A DNA stretch of 64,000 nucleotides, taken from Rhodococcus erythropolis NBRC 15567. GTDB taxonomy: Bacteria; Actinomycetota; Actinomycetes; Mycobacteriales; Mycobacteriaceae. Within the stretch, counting starts at the first letter, position 1, and every line of letters starts with the position of its first letter. The notes under the pieces were generated by a model that was given only the letters and a program-made list of their open reading frames with translations, did no database searches and was not told the DNA's origin. Below, piece after piece: positions 51,990 through 60,899 of this stretch. A program made the translations under genes and the position numbers. Location of the stretch: the NCBI RefSeq assembly GCF_001552595.1, contig NZ_BCRM01000001.1:124001-188000 (forward strand), in the 5' to 3' direction.

Positions 51990-53075
51990 ATGAACGTTCC
52001 CATGTGGGCGTGGGCCGCGTTCGCCGCAGTCATCGTCGTCATGTTGCTCATCGACTTGCTCGCCCACCGCGGCGCGCATGTCATCGGCTTCAAGGAAGCG
52101 GCCTGGTGGAGTGCACTCTGGGTCGGTTTGTCTCTCGTGTTCGCGGTGGTTGTCACCCTGACCTTGGGGGTGAACTCGGGCGTCGAATTCACAACAGCCT
52201 GGCTGTTGGAGAAGAGCCTCTCGGTCGACAACCTCTTCGTGTTCGCCCTGATCTTCGGTTACTTCAAGGTGCCCCGTGAGTACCAGCACCGTGTGCTGTT
52301 CTTCGGTGTCATCGGCGCCCTGATCTTCCGCGGAATCTTCCTCGCTGCCGGCGTTGCCGTGGTCAGCAAGTTCACGGCCGTCCTGTTCGTCTTCGCCGCC
52401 ATCCTGCTCTACAGCGCTTACAAGCTGCTCAAGGATGACGACGAGAGCTTCGATCCGGGTACGTCGCTGGCAGTTCGCCTGCTGCGCAAGATCATGCCGG
52501 TTCGCGAGGAATACGCGGGAACCAAGTTCTTCGTCAAGGAAGCCGGAAAGCGCGTCGCAACACCGCTGTTCGCCGTCGTCGTCGCCATCGAAGCCGCCGA
52601 CCTCGTGTTCGCAGTCGACAGCGTCCCGGCAGTCCTGGCAGTGAGCGACGACCCGTTCATCGTGTACTCCAGTAACGCGTTTGCGATCCTGGGTCTGCGT
52701 GCCCTGTACTTCCTGCTCTCGGGTCTGCTCGAGAAGTTCCACTACCTCTCCAAGGGTCTGTCGATCATCCTCGCCTTCATCGGCGTGAAGCTGATCATGC
52801 AGGCCAGCCACAAGGTGATCAGCACGTCGATCCCCGAGATCCCCTCGCTGGTCAGCCTCGCGGTGATCATCGTGGTCTTGGCAGGCTCGATCATCCTGAG
52901 CCTCAAGAAACCGCTACCGCAAGAGCCTGAGGCCGAAGAGGTTGCGTCCGGTGATGCACCGGTCGACCTCGAGAAGACAGGCCCGAATGGGGGCGTCGAG
53001 TCTTCCGACATCGCGCTTGCTGCCGGCGAGCACGACGACGATGACGACAAGGTGGATGCTCGCAGTAGGAGCTGA
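51990..53075 (+). CDS. TerC family integral membrane protein
   Basis: 361 residues with about nine hydrophobic helices. TerC signatures: EKSLSVDNLFVFALIFGYF and AIEAADLVFAVDSVPAVLAV, each with acidic residues inside helices, probably for Mn or other divalent cation transport. The cytoplasmic tail (about 60 residues) is rich in Asp and Glu (EHDDDDDKVDARS). The ATG follows AGGTGG; the longer frame upstream does not look coding. The 225-bp leader holds an inverted repeat GTCGA/TCGAC (51858-51871), but I do not recognise a manganese riboswitch. A strong terminator follows. Confidence 0.92.
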   Translation: MNVPMWAWAAFAAVIVVMLLIDLLAHRGAHVIGFKEAAWWSALWVGLSLVFAVVVTLTLGVNSGVEFTTAWLLEKSLSVDNLFVFALIFGYFKVPREYQHRVLFFGVIGALIFRGIFLAAGVAVVSKFTAVLFVFAAILLYSAYKLLKDDDESFDPGTSLAVRLLRKIMPVREEYAGTKFFVKEAGKRVATPLFAVVVAIEAADLVFAVDSVPAVLAVSDDPFIVYSSNAFAILGLRALYFLLSGLLEKFHYLSKGLSIILAFIGVKLIMQASHKVISTSIPEIPSLVSLAVIIVVLAGSIILSLKKPLPQEPEAEEVASGDAPVDLEKTGPNGGVESSDIALAAGEHDDDDDKVDARSRS

Positions 53076-53097
53076 CGCCTGATCGGCTGAACCGAAT

Positions 53098-53139
53098 CGA
53101 AAAGGGAGACCACACAACGAGGTGTGGTCTCCCTTTTCG
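53098..53139 (+). terminator. Strong terminator after the TerC gene
   Basis: An 18-bp perfect stem (CGAAAAGGGAGACCACAC / GTGTGGTCTCCCTTTTCG) with a 6-nt loop, ending in TTTTCGTTTC. Confidence 0.95.
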
Positions 53140-53251
53140 TTTCTCACGACTTCTCGTAACCAAACAGACCACTGATCGGGAAGGTGTGTTCTCACTCGGC
53201 CGCGCGCGATCTACCTTGGCGGATGCCCGACGTCCGAGATCAGGAGTGCAC

Positions 53252-54181
53252 ATGACAATTCACGCGGAAGTCATCACCATGCTGGCCACGCTCAACGCCG
53301 CATTTCCGGATGTCACCAGCTTCGAGCCGTCGGAGTTGCGCGCTCTGCTTCGGAATCGACGCGCCCCGTTGGAGCGGCTTCCCGATTTGCGTACGGTCGA
53401 AGATCTCGCAATCGAGGGCCCCGGTGGAGATCTGGCGATCCGCGTCTACCGCCCGCACACTTCCTCCGACGCCGGACCGCTGGTCGTCTTCGCTCATGGC
53501 GGAGGCTTCGTGTTCTGTGACCTGGACAGCCATGACGAATTCTGCCGGTCCATGGCGGAAGGGGTTGGCGCCGTCGTCGTCTCCGTCGATTATCGTCTGG
53601 CCCCTGAGTACCCCGCGCCGGCAGCACACGACGACGTCTACGCCGCATTGGAGTGGGCGACGAAACACGCGGCACAGTACGGCGCAGACCCGAGCAAGAT
53701 AGTCCTTGCCGGCGACAGCGCGGGCGGCAATCTTGCTGCGACAGTAGCCATCGCCGCTCGCGATCGTGGGGGGCCGGCGGTTGCGGCGCAGGTTCTCATC
53801 TATCCGGTGATCGACGACGATTTCGACACCGAGTCCTACCGTCTCTACGGTACCGACCACTACAACACGACCACGGCCATGAAGTGGTACTGGGACCAAT
53901 ATGCTCCCGAACGCCGAGATGACGTGCGGGTGATACCCACTCGGACAGAGTCGTTCGCAGATCTTCCAGCTGCTGTTGTCGTGACAGCCGAGCTGGATCC
54001 GCCGTGCTCGTCCGGTGACGAGTACGCGAAACTGCTTGCCTCGGCCGGCGTCCCCGTGCAGCATCATCGCTTCGACGGGTTGTTTCACGGGTTCCTCACT
54101 ATTCCGTCATTGTCGCTCACAGAGCCGGCACGCCAGAAAGTTTGGGCGATGATCCGCGAGGTATCAGCCGCCGCTCGATAG
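53252..54181 (+). CDS. Alpha/beta hydrolase, HSL-type esterase/lipase
   Basis: 309 residues; AGGAG precedes the ATG. Hormone-sensitive-lipase motifs: the oxyanion HGGGF (VVFAHGGGFVFCDLD), the nucleophile GDSAGG (VLAGDSAGGNLAAT, Ser about 160), the Asp region TAELDPPCSSGDEYA and the His in FDGLFHGFL. It hydrolyses short or medium acyl esters in the cytoplasm. Its last 18 bases overlap the convergent gene that follows. Confidence 0.93.
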   Translation: MTIHAEVITMLATLNAAFPDVTSFEPSELRALLRNRRAPLERLPDLRTVEDLAIEGPGGDLAIRVYRPHTSSDAGPLVVFAHGGGFVFCDLDSHDEFCRSMAEGVGAVVVSVDYRLAPEYPAPAAHDDVYAALEWATKHAAQYGADPSKIVLAGDSAGGNLAATVAIAARDRGGPAVAAQVLIYPVIDDDFDTESYRLYGTDHYNTTTAMKWYWDQYAPERRDDVRVIPTRTESFADLPAAVVVTAELDPPCSSGDEYAKLLASAGVPVQHHRFDGLFHGFLTIPSLSLTEPARQKVWAMIREVSAAAR

Positions 54182-54835
54182 GATCTCGTCGCCCAGTTCG
54201 CCGAAGGTATGGCAGATTCTTTCCCGCACAATGACTTCGGTGCATTCAGGATCGAACCATCGATCAACGACGCCCCAGTGGATCGGATGATCGAGGTATT
54301 GGGTCTGCAGTGATTCGAGGTCGGTGAACTCCTGCTCCCACACATGGGTCCACGGTGCTTCGTCACATGCGGGTGTTGCGCCGGTCGCCGCACTCACCCG
54401 ACTGAGTCGCCAGGCAGCGATCGAGGAGATATGCCCGGGTATCTTCAGCAAGTCGCTTTCGAAGCGTTCGATTTCGTCCTCGGAGGTAGTGGGTTCAACG
54501 CGAATCAGCAACGCTCGATACACCCCGTTCGGGCCCGTGGCGCGCGAGCGACCCTCGGTTCCGGAAACGTACTCGGCGCCGTGAAAGCGTTCGATGGCAT
54601 CGTGGTGAAGTTCGGCGTCGACGGAATCGCTAACGGCCCGCCACGCGGCTTCATTCGCGAACTGAAGATAAACGATCAGATCTCCGCCGTTGATGGCGCC
54701 GGGCAGAGTAGCGGTGACGAGATGGCGAACTGCGCCCGACGATTCTGCCACTGCTGCAATGGTGTTCACCGCATTCGCCCAGCCGTCCGAGTCCGGGCTG
54801 TCGGCAGCAAAAACAACCCTCGTGACGTTATACAT
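54164..54835 (-). CDS. Dabb-like (stress-responsive A/B barrel) protein, probably two domains
   Basis: 223 residues from MYNVTRVVFAADSP. Two similar parts are visible: the first has ALLIRVEPTT-like counterparts in the beginning (VTRVVFAADSPD, GGDLIVYLQFANEAAW), the second starts at GVYRALLIRVEPTTSEDEIE and has HVWEQEFTDLESLQTQYLDH followed by HPIHWGVVDRWFDPEC, the classical Dabb ending. No enzymatic motif can be named. Its start overlaps the stop of the next upstream gene by 8 bases. The 3' end overlaps the hydrolase gene on the other strand. Confidence 0.75.
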   Translation of the reverse strand: MYNVTRVVFAADSPDSDGWANAVNTIAAVAESSGAVRHLVTATLPGAINGGDLIVYLQFANEAAWRAVSDSVDAELHHDAIERFHGAEYVSGTEGRSRATGPNGVYRALLIRVEPTTSEDEIERFESDLLKIPGHISSIAAWRLSRVSAATGATPACDEAPWTHVWEQEFTDLESLQTQYLDHPIHWGVVDRWFDPECTEVIVRERICHTFGELGDEILSSGG

Positions 54836-55175
54836 CGGCCAGTGCCTCGACGTCGTCGGCAGCAGCAGCCATGGTGCGGCTACGTTCGCAGATGAGTGGT
54901 TCCATGGCATCCCACCACTGCCGAAGCGTGGTGTCGCCGCGACTCAGGCGAGTCATTGCCCACCAACCGGAGGTTCCGTCGACGGTCCACGTGATAGTCA
55001 CGACGTTGGGTTCGTACTCGGACCACAACGGCGGACTGACAAGTATGTTGTCGAGGGTCAGGCTGCGTCGCCGGGCGTTCGGCAGGTAGCCGGCACGCCA
55101 TTCGTCGACGAACTTCTGCCCGCATCCGGGATTCGTGACGATCCGGTCGATCACGTAGAGAGTCTCACCTGCCAT
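54828..55175 (-). CDS. Small NIPSNAP/Dabb-like protein coupled to the preceding entry
   Basis: 115 residues. The start ETLYVIDRIVTNPGCGQKFV and the later WWAMTRLSRGDTTLRQWWDA suggest a ferredoxin-like alpha/beta-barrel fold of the NIPSNAP or Dabb type. No catalytic motif is recognised. Because its stop overlaps the start of the Dabb-like gene, the two proteins are probably made in equal amounts and may form a heteromer. Confidence 0.75.
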   Translation of the reverse strand: MAGETLYVIDRIVTNPGCGQKFVDEWRAGYLPNARRRSLTLDNILVSPPLWSEYEPNVVTITWTVDGTSGWWAMTRLSRGDTTLRQWWDAMEPLICERSRTMAAAADDVEALADV

Positions 55176-55220
55176 GTGCGCAGGCTACGGTGCACCTAAC
55201 CCTCTGCAGTACTTCCGATC

Positions 55221-56738
55221 TCACGCAGCGGGAGGTTGTTCGGAAGCGGACGGGGAGTGTGCCGGTCGCAGCCCCAGCCACCCCACAAGTCCCACCAGAA
55301 CGAAGGCAACGCCCGCGGTCGCGAACGTGACGGTGAAGGCAGATTCGCTTGGCATCGCCGGAACACCTTCGGGGAGGTTCGCGATTGTCATCGACGCCAG
55401 AATCGTTGTCACTACTGCGCTGCCGATGGCGCTGCCGGTGGAACGTGAGATCGAGTTGATGCCGTTGGCGATGCCGCTCTGATGATGCGGCACATTGGAC
55501 ATGATGATGGCGGGCATGGCTGCATAGCCGAGGCTGAGGGCGGCGCCGATCACCATGCCCGCACCGATGACCGACGCGGTGTGCGTGTGGTCGAACGCGA
55601 GCCACGCAAACGGCACCGCGCCCAGGATCGCAGTGAGTCCCAGAACGAATCGCGGCCCACGGAGTCTGATGAGACGACCGCCGATCGGGGCGGCGATCAG
55701 CGAAACTATCGCGCCAGGCAGCAGGAATTCGACCGACGCACGCAGAATGCTCGCGTCGAAGCCGTATCCGGTGAGATCGCGGGGAAGTTGTGCGAGATAC
55801 GAGATCCCGAGGAAGTTCGCGAACATGCCGAAGCCCACCACGACGCCGGCAAGATTTGCCATCATCACCGGGCGGTGGACGAACATCCGCATGTCGACAA
55901 GCGGCTCGTCGACGATCTTCTCGATCCACACCCAGACTGCGAACATCACGATCGAGGCCACAAAAACACCGACGGTCAAGGGCGACAACCACCCCCATTG
56001 GTGGCCTTGAGAAATCGCCAGAAGAAGCAGAAGTAGTGCCGCGCCCAGACTCAGCGCACCGATGAGGTCCACGCGCCCACCGCTTTTGTGCGTGGTGGGC
56101 GGGACCAGCGTGGCGACGGCAATCAAGGCCAGTACTGCGAATCCGGTGGCCATCCAGAAGGCGTTGCGGTAGTCGGCATCCGGAGCCGATGTGAGCAGAC
56201 CCGTGGCCACGAGGGCGAGACCGCTGCCGAACGCGAGAGTTCCGCTGACCAGGGCCATGGCGCCGGGAAGCTTCTGTGGTCGTATCTCTTCGCGCAAGAC
56301 CGAGAGTGCGAGAGGGAAGATCGCGGTGGCTGTTCCCTGGAGTACACGGCCGAGGATCAGCAGTGGCAGATTGTGCGCCAATGCCGCGACAATCGAACCG
56401 ATCACCATGACGACGAGGACGCCGACCAAGGTGCGCTTCTTGCCGTGCTGATCGCCGTAGCGTCCCAGCAGGGGAGTGAAGACGGCAGCGGAAAGCAGGG
56501 TCGCCGTCGTCACCCAACTGACGCCGGCGGACGAGGCTCCGAGGTCGGACTGAATCCGTCCCAGGATCGGAACCGGCAGCGTCTGCATCATCGAGACGAT
56601 CATCGCTGCCAGGCTCAAAGCGCCGATGATCACGGCCTCCCGGCGCGGCGATCTTGCTACGGACTGGTCCGGGGAATCGGTGGCAGTTGGCGTAGCGCTG
56701 GGGCTCGCGGCACTGCTCGTCGTAACTGTGTTCGTCAA
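55221..56738 (-). CDS. MFS exporter, DHA2 (14-helix) family
   Basis: 505 residues with about 14 hydrophobic helices. Typical loops: LLGRYGDQHGKKRTLVGVL between helices 2 and 3, LGRVLQGTATAIFPLALSVL, and motif-C-like VSGTLAFGSGLALVATGLL of drug:H+ antiporters. The N-terminal 35 residues are polar and rich in Ser, Thr and Ala. It should export a lipophilic or aromatic compound. It follows the aldehyde dehydrogenase on the same strand by 132 bp, so it may protect against the aldehyde or its product. Confidence 0.9.
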   Translation of the reverse strand: MTNTVTTSSAASPSATPTATDSPDQSVARSPRREAVIIGALSLAAMIVSMMQTLPVPILGRIQSDLGASSAGVSWVTTATLLSAAVFTPLLGRYGDQHGKKRTLVGVLVVMVIGSIVAALAHNLPLLILGRVLQGTATAIFPLALSVLREEIRPQKLPGAMALVSGTLAFGSGLALVATGLLTSAPDADYRNAFWMATGFAVLALIAVATLVPPTTHKSGGRVDLIGALSLGAALLLLLLAISQGHQWGWLSPLTVGVFVASIVMFAVWVWIEKIVDEPLVDMRMFVHRPVMMANLAGVVVGFGMFANFLGISYLAQLPRDLTGYGFDASILRASVEFLLPGAIVSLIAAPIGGRLIRLRGPRFVLGLTAILGAVPFAWLAFDHTHTASVIGAGMVIGAALSLGYAAMPAIIMSNVPHHQSGIANGINSISRSTGSAIGSAVVTTILASMTIANLPEGVPAMPSESAFTVTFATAGVAFVLVGLVGWLGLRPAHSPSASEQPPAA

Positions 56739-56870
56739 CGGGTCCTTCTCGGGAACAACAAGAGAAAATGCTTAATGTGGCGAAGTAATTTTCTCTGGAT
56801 GGTAAGTCCGCGAGATCGATCCCGTCAATGCTGGTCAGCGACCGAGTGGGACGTGCCCTGTGAATTCGTT

Positions 56871-58334
56871 CTAGAAGGGGTATACCGGGAGTGCACTTTG
56901 CGCCGTCACCCATTGTGTTTCCGTGAAGGCATCGAGGTTTGCACCGATACCGCCGACACGGCCGCCGTTACCCGAAGACGCCATGCCGCCGAACGGGATG
57001 ACGGCTTCGTCGCCGACCGTCTGATCGTTGATGTGGACCAGGCCGGTGGGAATCTGTTGGGCGAGTTCGAGTCCGCGCATGGCGTCGGAGGTCAGAATGC
57101 CCAGCGACAATCCGTACTCGGAATCGTTGGCTATGGCGACGGCTTGTTCGACGGTGGCGAAGGAGGTCACCGGTGCGACCGGCCCGAAGACCTCGTCGGC
57201 GAAGGCCGGCGCGGTCAGTGGGGTGTCGGCTAGCACGGTGGGCCGGTAGAAGAGATCCTCGTAGGTGCCGCCGGCAGCCAGTTTTGCTCCGGCCGCGATG
57301 CTTCCGTTGACCAGAGAGTGGATGTGGTCGCGTTGTTTGGCGTCGATGATGGGTCCGAGTGCGACCTGACCGGTGAACGGGTCGCCTACCGGAAGCTTGT
57401 CGGCGTGTTCGGCAAGGAGTGCGGTGTAGTCGGCGGCGATACTTTCGTGGACCAGTTGGCGGCCGGTGGTCATGCAGATCTGTCCCTGGTGCATGAACGA
57501 TCCGAAAGCGCCGACAGATGCGGCCTTTTCGAGGTCGACGTCATCCATGACGATCAGCGCATTGTTGCCGCCGAGTTCAAGATGAGCGCGCTTGAGATAG
57601 CGGCCCGCCAGTTCGCCGACCGCGCGTCCAGCTCGGGTCGACCCGGTGAATGCGATGACGCGAACGCTCGGATGAACCACGATTGCCTCACCGGCGTCAG
57701 CGCCGCCCGGCAGCATGCTGAACACTCCGGCGGGCAAGCCTGCTTCTTCGAAGATGCGAGCGAGAACCACACCGCCGCAGATCGCCGTGCGCGGGTCAGG
57801 CTTGAGGATCACCGAATTGCCCAGCGCCAGTGCGGGAGCGACTGCACGGATCGACAAAATGATGGGGAAGTTGAACGGCGCGATGACGCCGACGGTTCCG
57901 ACGGGTACGCGACGAGAGAAGCTCAGCCGAGGTTGCTCCGAGCGCAGAACCTCTCCGACAGGGTGTGCGGCCAAAGCTGCTGCGTTGTAGCACTCTTCGG
58001 CAGCGGTATGGGTTTCCAGCCCGGCCTTGGCCGGGATGCTGCCGGCCTCGCGGATTACCCATTCGCCGATTTCGTCGGCGTACTGCTCGAACAGTTGACC
58101 GGCGCGGCGTAGAACGGCGGCTCGTTCAGTGTATGGCCTTGCCGCCCAATTCTTCTGAGCTGCAGTAGCTTTTGTTGCAGCGGCCGCCACGTCGTCGGGT
58201 GTTGCCATGCCGACCGTCGTCAACTGCTTGCCGGTGGCCGGCTCGACGACAATACGATCGTCGGCGCTACCGCGAACCCATTCGCCGTCGAAGATCTTCG
58301 ATTCCCACACAGGTTCGCTCAGCAAACGCGTCAT
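56871..58334 (-). CDS. Benzaldehyde-type aldehyde dehydrogenase (NAD)
   Basis: 487 residues; GAGGAG is five bases before the ATG. Catalytic features: the Asn in VGVIAPFNFPIILS, the Lys in SVILKPDPRTAICGG, Gly-rich AFTGSTRAGRAVGELA, the Glu in HLELGGNNALIVMDD, and the nucleophile Cys in FMHQGQICMTTGR (about 288). HQGQICMTT and PDPRT are typical of benzaldehyde and vanillin dehydrogenases. It oxidises an aromatic aldehyde to the acid. A palindrome about 90 bp upstream is shared with pobA, so 4-hydroxybenzaldehyde is an attractive substrate. Confidence 0.92.
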   Translation of the reverse strand: MTRLLSEPVWESKIFDGEWVRGSADDRIVVEPATGKQLTTVGMATPDDVAAAATKATAAQKNWAARPYTERAAVLRRAGQLFEQYADEIGEWVIREAGSIPAKAGLETHTAAEECYNAAALAAHPVGEVLRSEQPRLSFSRRVPVGTVGVIAPFNFPIILSIRAVAPALALGNSVILKPDPRTAICGGVVLARIFEEAGLPAGVFSMLPGGADAGEAIVVHPSVRVIAFTGSTRAGRAVGELAGRYLKRAHLELGGNNALIVMDDVDLEKAASVGAFGSFMHQGQICMTTGRQLVHESIAADYTALLAEHADKLPVGDPFTGQVALGPIIDAKQRDHIHSLVNGSIAAGAKLAAGGTYEDLFYRPTVLADTPLTAPAFADEVFGPVAPVTSFATVEQAVAIANDSEYGLSLGILTSDAMRGLELAQQIPTGLVHINDQTVGDEAVIPFGGMASSGNGGRVGGIGANLDAFTETQWVTAQSALPVYPF

Positions 58335-58423
58335 GGCCGCTCCTCGGTAAAGGGATGCAACCGCGCGCCGCATCACATGGTTGCCCACCACGTTGCTCTG
58401 TGAGGGGGTCGATCGCCATCACA

Positions 58424-58440
58424 CTTTCACTCAGTGAAAG
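58424..58440. promoter_or_regulatory. Palindrome CTTTCACT-C-AGTGAAAG upstream of the aldehyde dehydrogenase
   Basis: A 17-bp perfect palindrome with a one-base centre, overlapping the stop codon of the LysR gene. It matches the site upstream of pobA over 14 of 15 positions, the difference being the central base. Probably an operator of the IclR-type regulator. Confidence 0.7.
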
Positions 58441-59317
58441 ACGGATTCATGGCGTCCTTGAGTGCTTGGATCAGATCGGCGAACTCGGTGGAGTGGGTAG
58501 CGCCGCTGCGGGTCACACCCGAGACGGGAATGCGCAAGCGGCCGTGCGATTCTCGCATGAAGCTGATTCCAGCGCGCGGAGATTCGCCTGCGGTGATCGA
58601 ATAGAGCAGGGTCCAGGCGCGCGGGTTGGTGATCACGTCCAGTGTGGCTGTGTGATCGCTCGGGATTGCGGGGCCCAGTTGGACGCGTCGATCGATCTCG
58701 CGGAATGCGTCCTCGACCACCTTGTGAATGAGCACCTGACTTTGGCGCGGCGGCAGGAGCAGGGGATATGCGGCCAGATCATTGAGGTCGACGCTTTGCT
58801 GGCCGGCTAGGGGGTGTCGGCTCGACATGACGACCAGCAGATCTTCGACGCCGAGGTCCAAGGGTTCGAGTCCGGGGCGGTCGACGCCGCCGCGAATCAG
58901 GGCGATGTCCGCGTCACCGGAGGCCACAGCATCCATGCGGTGGGCAAAGCTCTTGATGACGAACTCGACGTCCAGGTCCGGATGAAGTTCGCGCACGTGT
59001 GCGATGGCGTCCAGCGTCTGAGCGGCAAAGCTCATGTTTCCCGTGATTCGGATCCGGGCTCTCGGGTCTCGTGCGACGGAGTACGCCATCGTTTCGAGAC
59101 TGAGGACTTGCTGCGCGATGGGAACCAGTCGCGATCCTGCCGGGGCCAGGCGAACCGCCCGGGTCGAGCGCTCGAAGAGTGTCGCCCCGAGCTCCTTCTC
59201 CAGCCGTGCGACCTGATGGCTGATCGCCGACTGCGAGATGAAGCAGCGTTCGGCGGCGCGACTGAAGCTCAGTTCCTCGCTCACGACGAGAAAGTACTTG
59301 AGTTGGCGGAAGTCCAT
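58427..59317 (-). CDS. LysR family transcriptional regulator
   Basis: 296 residues. The N-terminal helix-turn-helix is standard: MDFRQLKYFLVVSEELSFSR, AAERCFISQSAISHQVARLE and KELGATLFERSTRAVRLAPAG. The effector domain begins near RIRITGNMSFAAQTLDAIAH and includes ADIALIRGGVDRPG. It is upstream of the aldehyde dehydrogenase on the same strand and divergent from ndh by about 120 bp, so it may regulate either, or itself. Effector unknown. Confidence 0.93.
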   Translation of the reverse strand: MDFRQLKYFLVVSEELSFSRAAERCFISQSAISHQVARLEKELGATLFERSTRAVRLAPAGSRLVPIAQQVLSLETMAYSVARDPRARIRITGNMSFAAQTLDAIAHVRELHPDLDVEFVIKSFAHRMDAVASGDADIALIRGGVDRPGLEPLDLGVEDLLVVMSSRHPLAGQQSVDLNDLAAYPLLLPPRQSQVLIHKVVEDAFREIDRRVQLGPAIPSDHTATLDVITNPRAWTLLYSITAGESPRAGISFMRESHGRLRIPVSGVTRSGATHSTEFADLIQALKDAMNPSFTE

Positions 59318-59440
59318 GAGGACAGCTTACTTATGAGCAATCGAGATAACAGTCTTGCGAATACTCCAGCTAGCTGGACCCGACCCATGATCAGTCCATA
59401 CCGTAATAGTCATACTTTCAATTTGGTTGAGGAGTTCGTT

Positions 59441-60808
59441 GTGGATAGAACAGCTGCGGGTCGCGCCGACATCGACGCGACTGGACACGAGAAGACTCAG
59501 GTTGTGATCGTCGGTTCGGGATTCGGAGCCCTCGCCGCGGCCAAGACCCTCGCGAAGTCCAAGACGCCGTTCGTTCTCATCTCCGCCACCACCGAGCACC
59601 TCTTCCAGCCGCTGCTCTACCAGGTGGCGACGGGTGTCCTGTCGGCCGGCGAAGTTGCTCCGCCCATCCGCACGATCCTGCAGAAGTACCCCAACGCCGA
59701 CGTCCGCCTCGGCCGCGTCGTCGAGGTCAACGCCGAAGAGAACACCGTCGTCTACGAAGCCTCGGGCACCCGCCACACGCTCGGGTACCGCTCGCTCATC
59801 GCAGCCACCGGTGCCACGCAGGCGTACTTCGGTCATGACGAGTTCGAAAAGGTCACCTACAAGCTCAAGACCGTCGAGGACGCCGAGGTACTGCGTAAGC
59901 AGATCCTGCGTTGCTTCGAGGAAGCGCACACCACCAACGACGCGCTGGTTCGCCGTAACCTGCTGAGCTTCGTTGTCGTGGGTGCCGGCGCGACCGGCGT
60001 CGAGCTCGCCGGACAGATCAAGGAACTGGCGCGTCGCTACTTTGCGAAGGCCATCAACAACATCAGTGCCGACGAGGTCACGGTCACCATGGTCGAGGGC
60101 GCCGGCGTTGCGCTTCCGGCCTTCGGCGGCAAGCTCAGTGAGTACACGCAGGCCTCGCTCGAGAAGTCGGGTGTCGAGGTAGTCCTCAACACCATGGTCA
60201 CCGCCATCGACGAGCACGGTGTCACCGTTTCTTCGGCAAAGACCAAGGAAGAGAAGCGCATCGACGCCGAGACCGTCATCTGGTCGGCCGGTGTACGCGC
60301 CAACGACTTCGCCGCAGTGCTCGGAGAGGCAACCGGTTGTGAGAGTGACCGCGCAGGTCGTCTGCTCATTAATCCGGACTTGACCGTCGGCGGGTTCGCC
60401 AACGTCTTTGCCATCGGCGACATGACTTCGCTCAACGGTCTGCCCGGTCAGTCGCCCGTTGCGATGCAGGGTGGCCGTCACGCCGCGAAGACTGTGAACG
60501 GAAAGGTCAAGGCCGGAACGCCTTTCAAGTACTTCGACAAGGGCAGCATGTCGATCATCAGCCGATTCAGCGCTGTATGTCGCGTCCGCAAGGTCGAGTT
60601 CAAGGGCACGATCGCCTGGTTCATGTGGCTGGCCGTGCACGTGATGTATCTGGTGGGCTTCCGCAACCGGTACGTCGCTGTGATGTCGTGGTTCGGTTCG
60701 TTCATCGGTCACCGTCGTCCGCACTTCCACTACGCGCAGGAACCGATGAAGATCGAGGCCGCGCCGCCGGTGACCGAACGCGAACCGGAATTGGCGCACT
60801 CCGCGTAG
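59441..60808 (+). CDS. ndh: Type II NADH dehydrogenase (NDH-2)
   Basis: 455 residues from the GTG with GAGGAG six bases upstream. FAD-binding VVIVGSGFGALAAAKTLAKS, NADH-binding VVVGAGATGVELAGQIKELA and the second FAD motif FAIGDMTSLNGLPGQSPVAM are intact; the quinone-site stretch AMQGGRHAAKTV follows. Two hydrophobic segments near the C-terminus (AWFMWLAVHVMYLVGF) anchor it to the membrane, as in mycobacterial Ndh. It oxidises NADH with menaquinone without pumping protons. It is a single-gene unit. Confidence 0.95.
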   Translation: MDRTAAGRADIDATGHEKTQVVIVGSGFGALAAAKTLAKSKTPFVLISATTEHLFQPLLYQVATGVLSAGEVAPPIRTILQKYPNADVRLGRVVEVNAEENTVVYEASGTRHTLGYRSLIAATGATQAYFGHDEFEKVTYKLKTVEDAEVLRKQILRCFEEAHTTNDALVRRNLLSFVVVGAGATGVELAGQIKELARRYFAKAINNISADEVTVTMVEGAGVALPAFGGKLSEYTQASLEKSGVEVVLNTMVTAIDEHGVTVSSAKTKEEKRIDAETVIWSAGVRANDFAAVLGEATGCESDRAGRLLINPDLTVGGFANVFAIGDMTSLNGLPGQSPVAMQGGRHAAKTVNGKVKAGTPFKYFDKGSMSIISRFSAVCRVRKVEFKGTIAWFMWLAVHVMYLVGFRNRYVAVMSWFGSFIGHRRPHFHYAQEPMKIEAAPPVTEREPELAHSA

Positions 60809-60832
60809 CTCCGCACCGCCTGAACACGTTTC

Positions 60833-60899
60833 GCCTGATGCCAGTCACAGTGGATTCTTAGTGGCACTGCCCTGTCACACTGTGTGAATGGCATCAGGC
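60833..60899. promoter_or_regulatory. Nested inverted repeats and a palindrome at the IclR start
   Basis: GCCTGATGCCA / TGGCATCAGGC (60833-60843 and 60889-60899) enclose CACAGTG / CACTGTG (60846-60852 and 60878-60884). Within them TCACAC-T-GTGTGA (60875-60887) abuts the IclR start codon. The outer repeat could end ndh transcription; the palindrome suits autoregulation. Confidence 0.6.
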
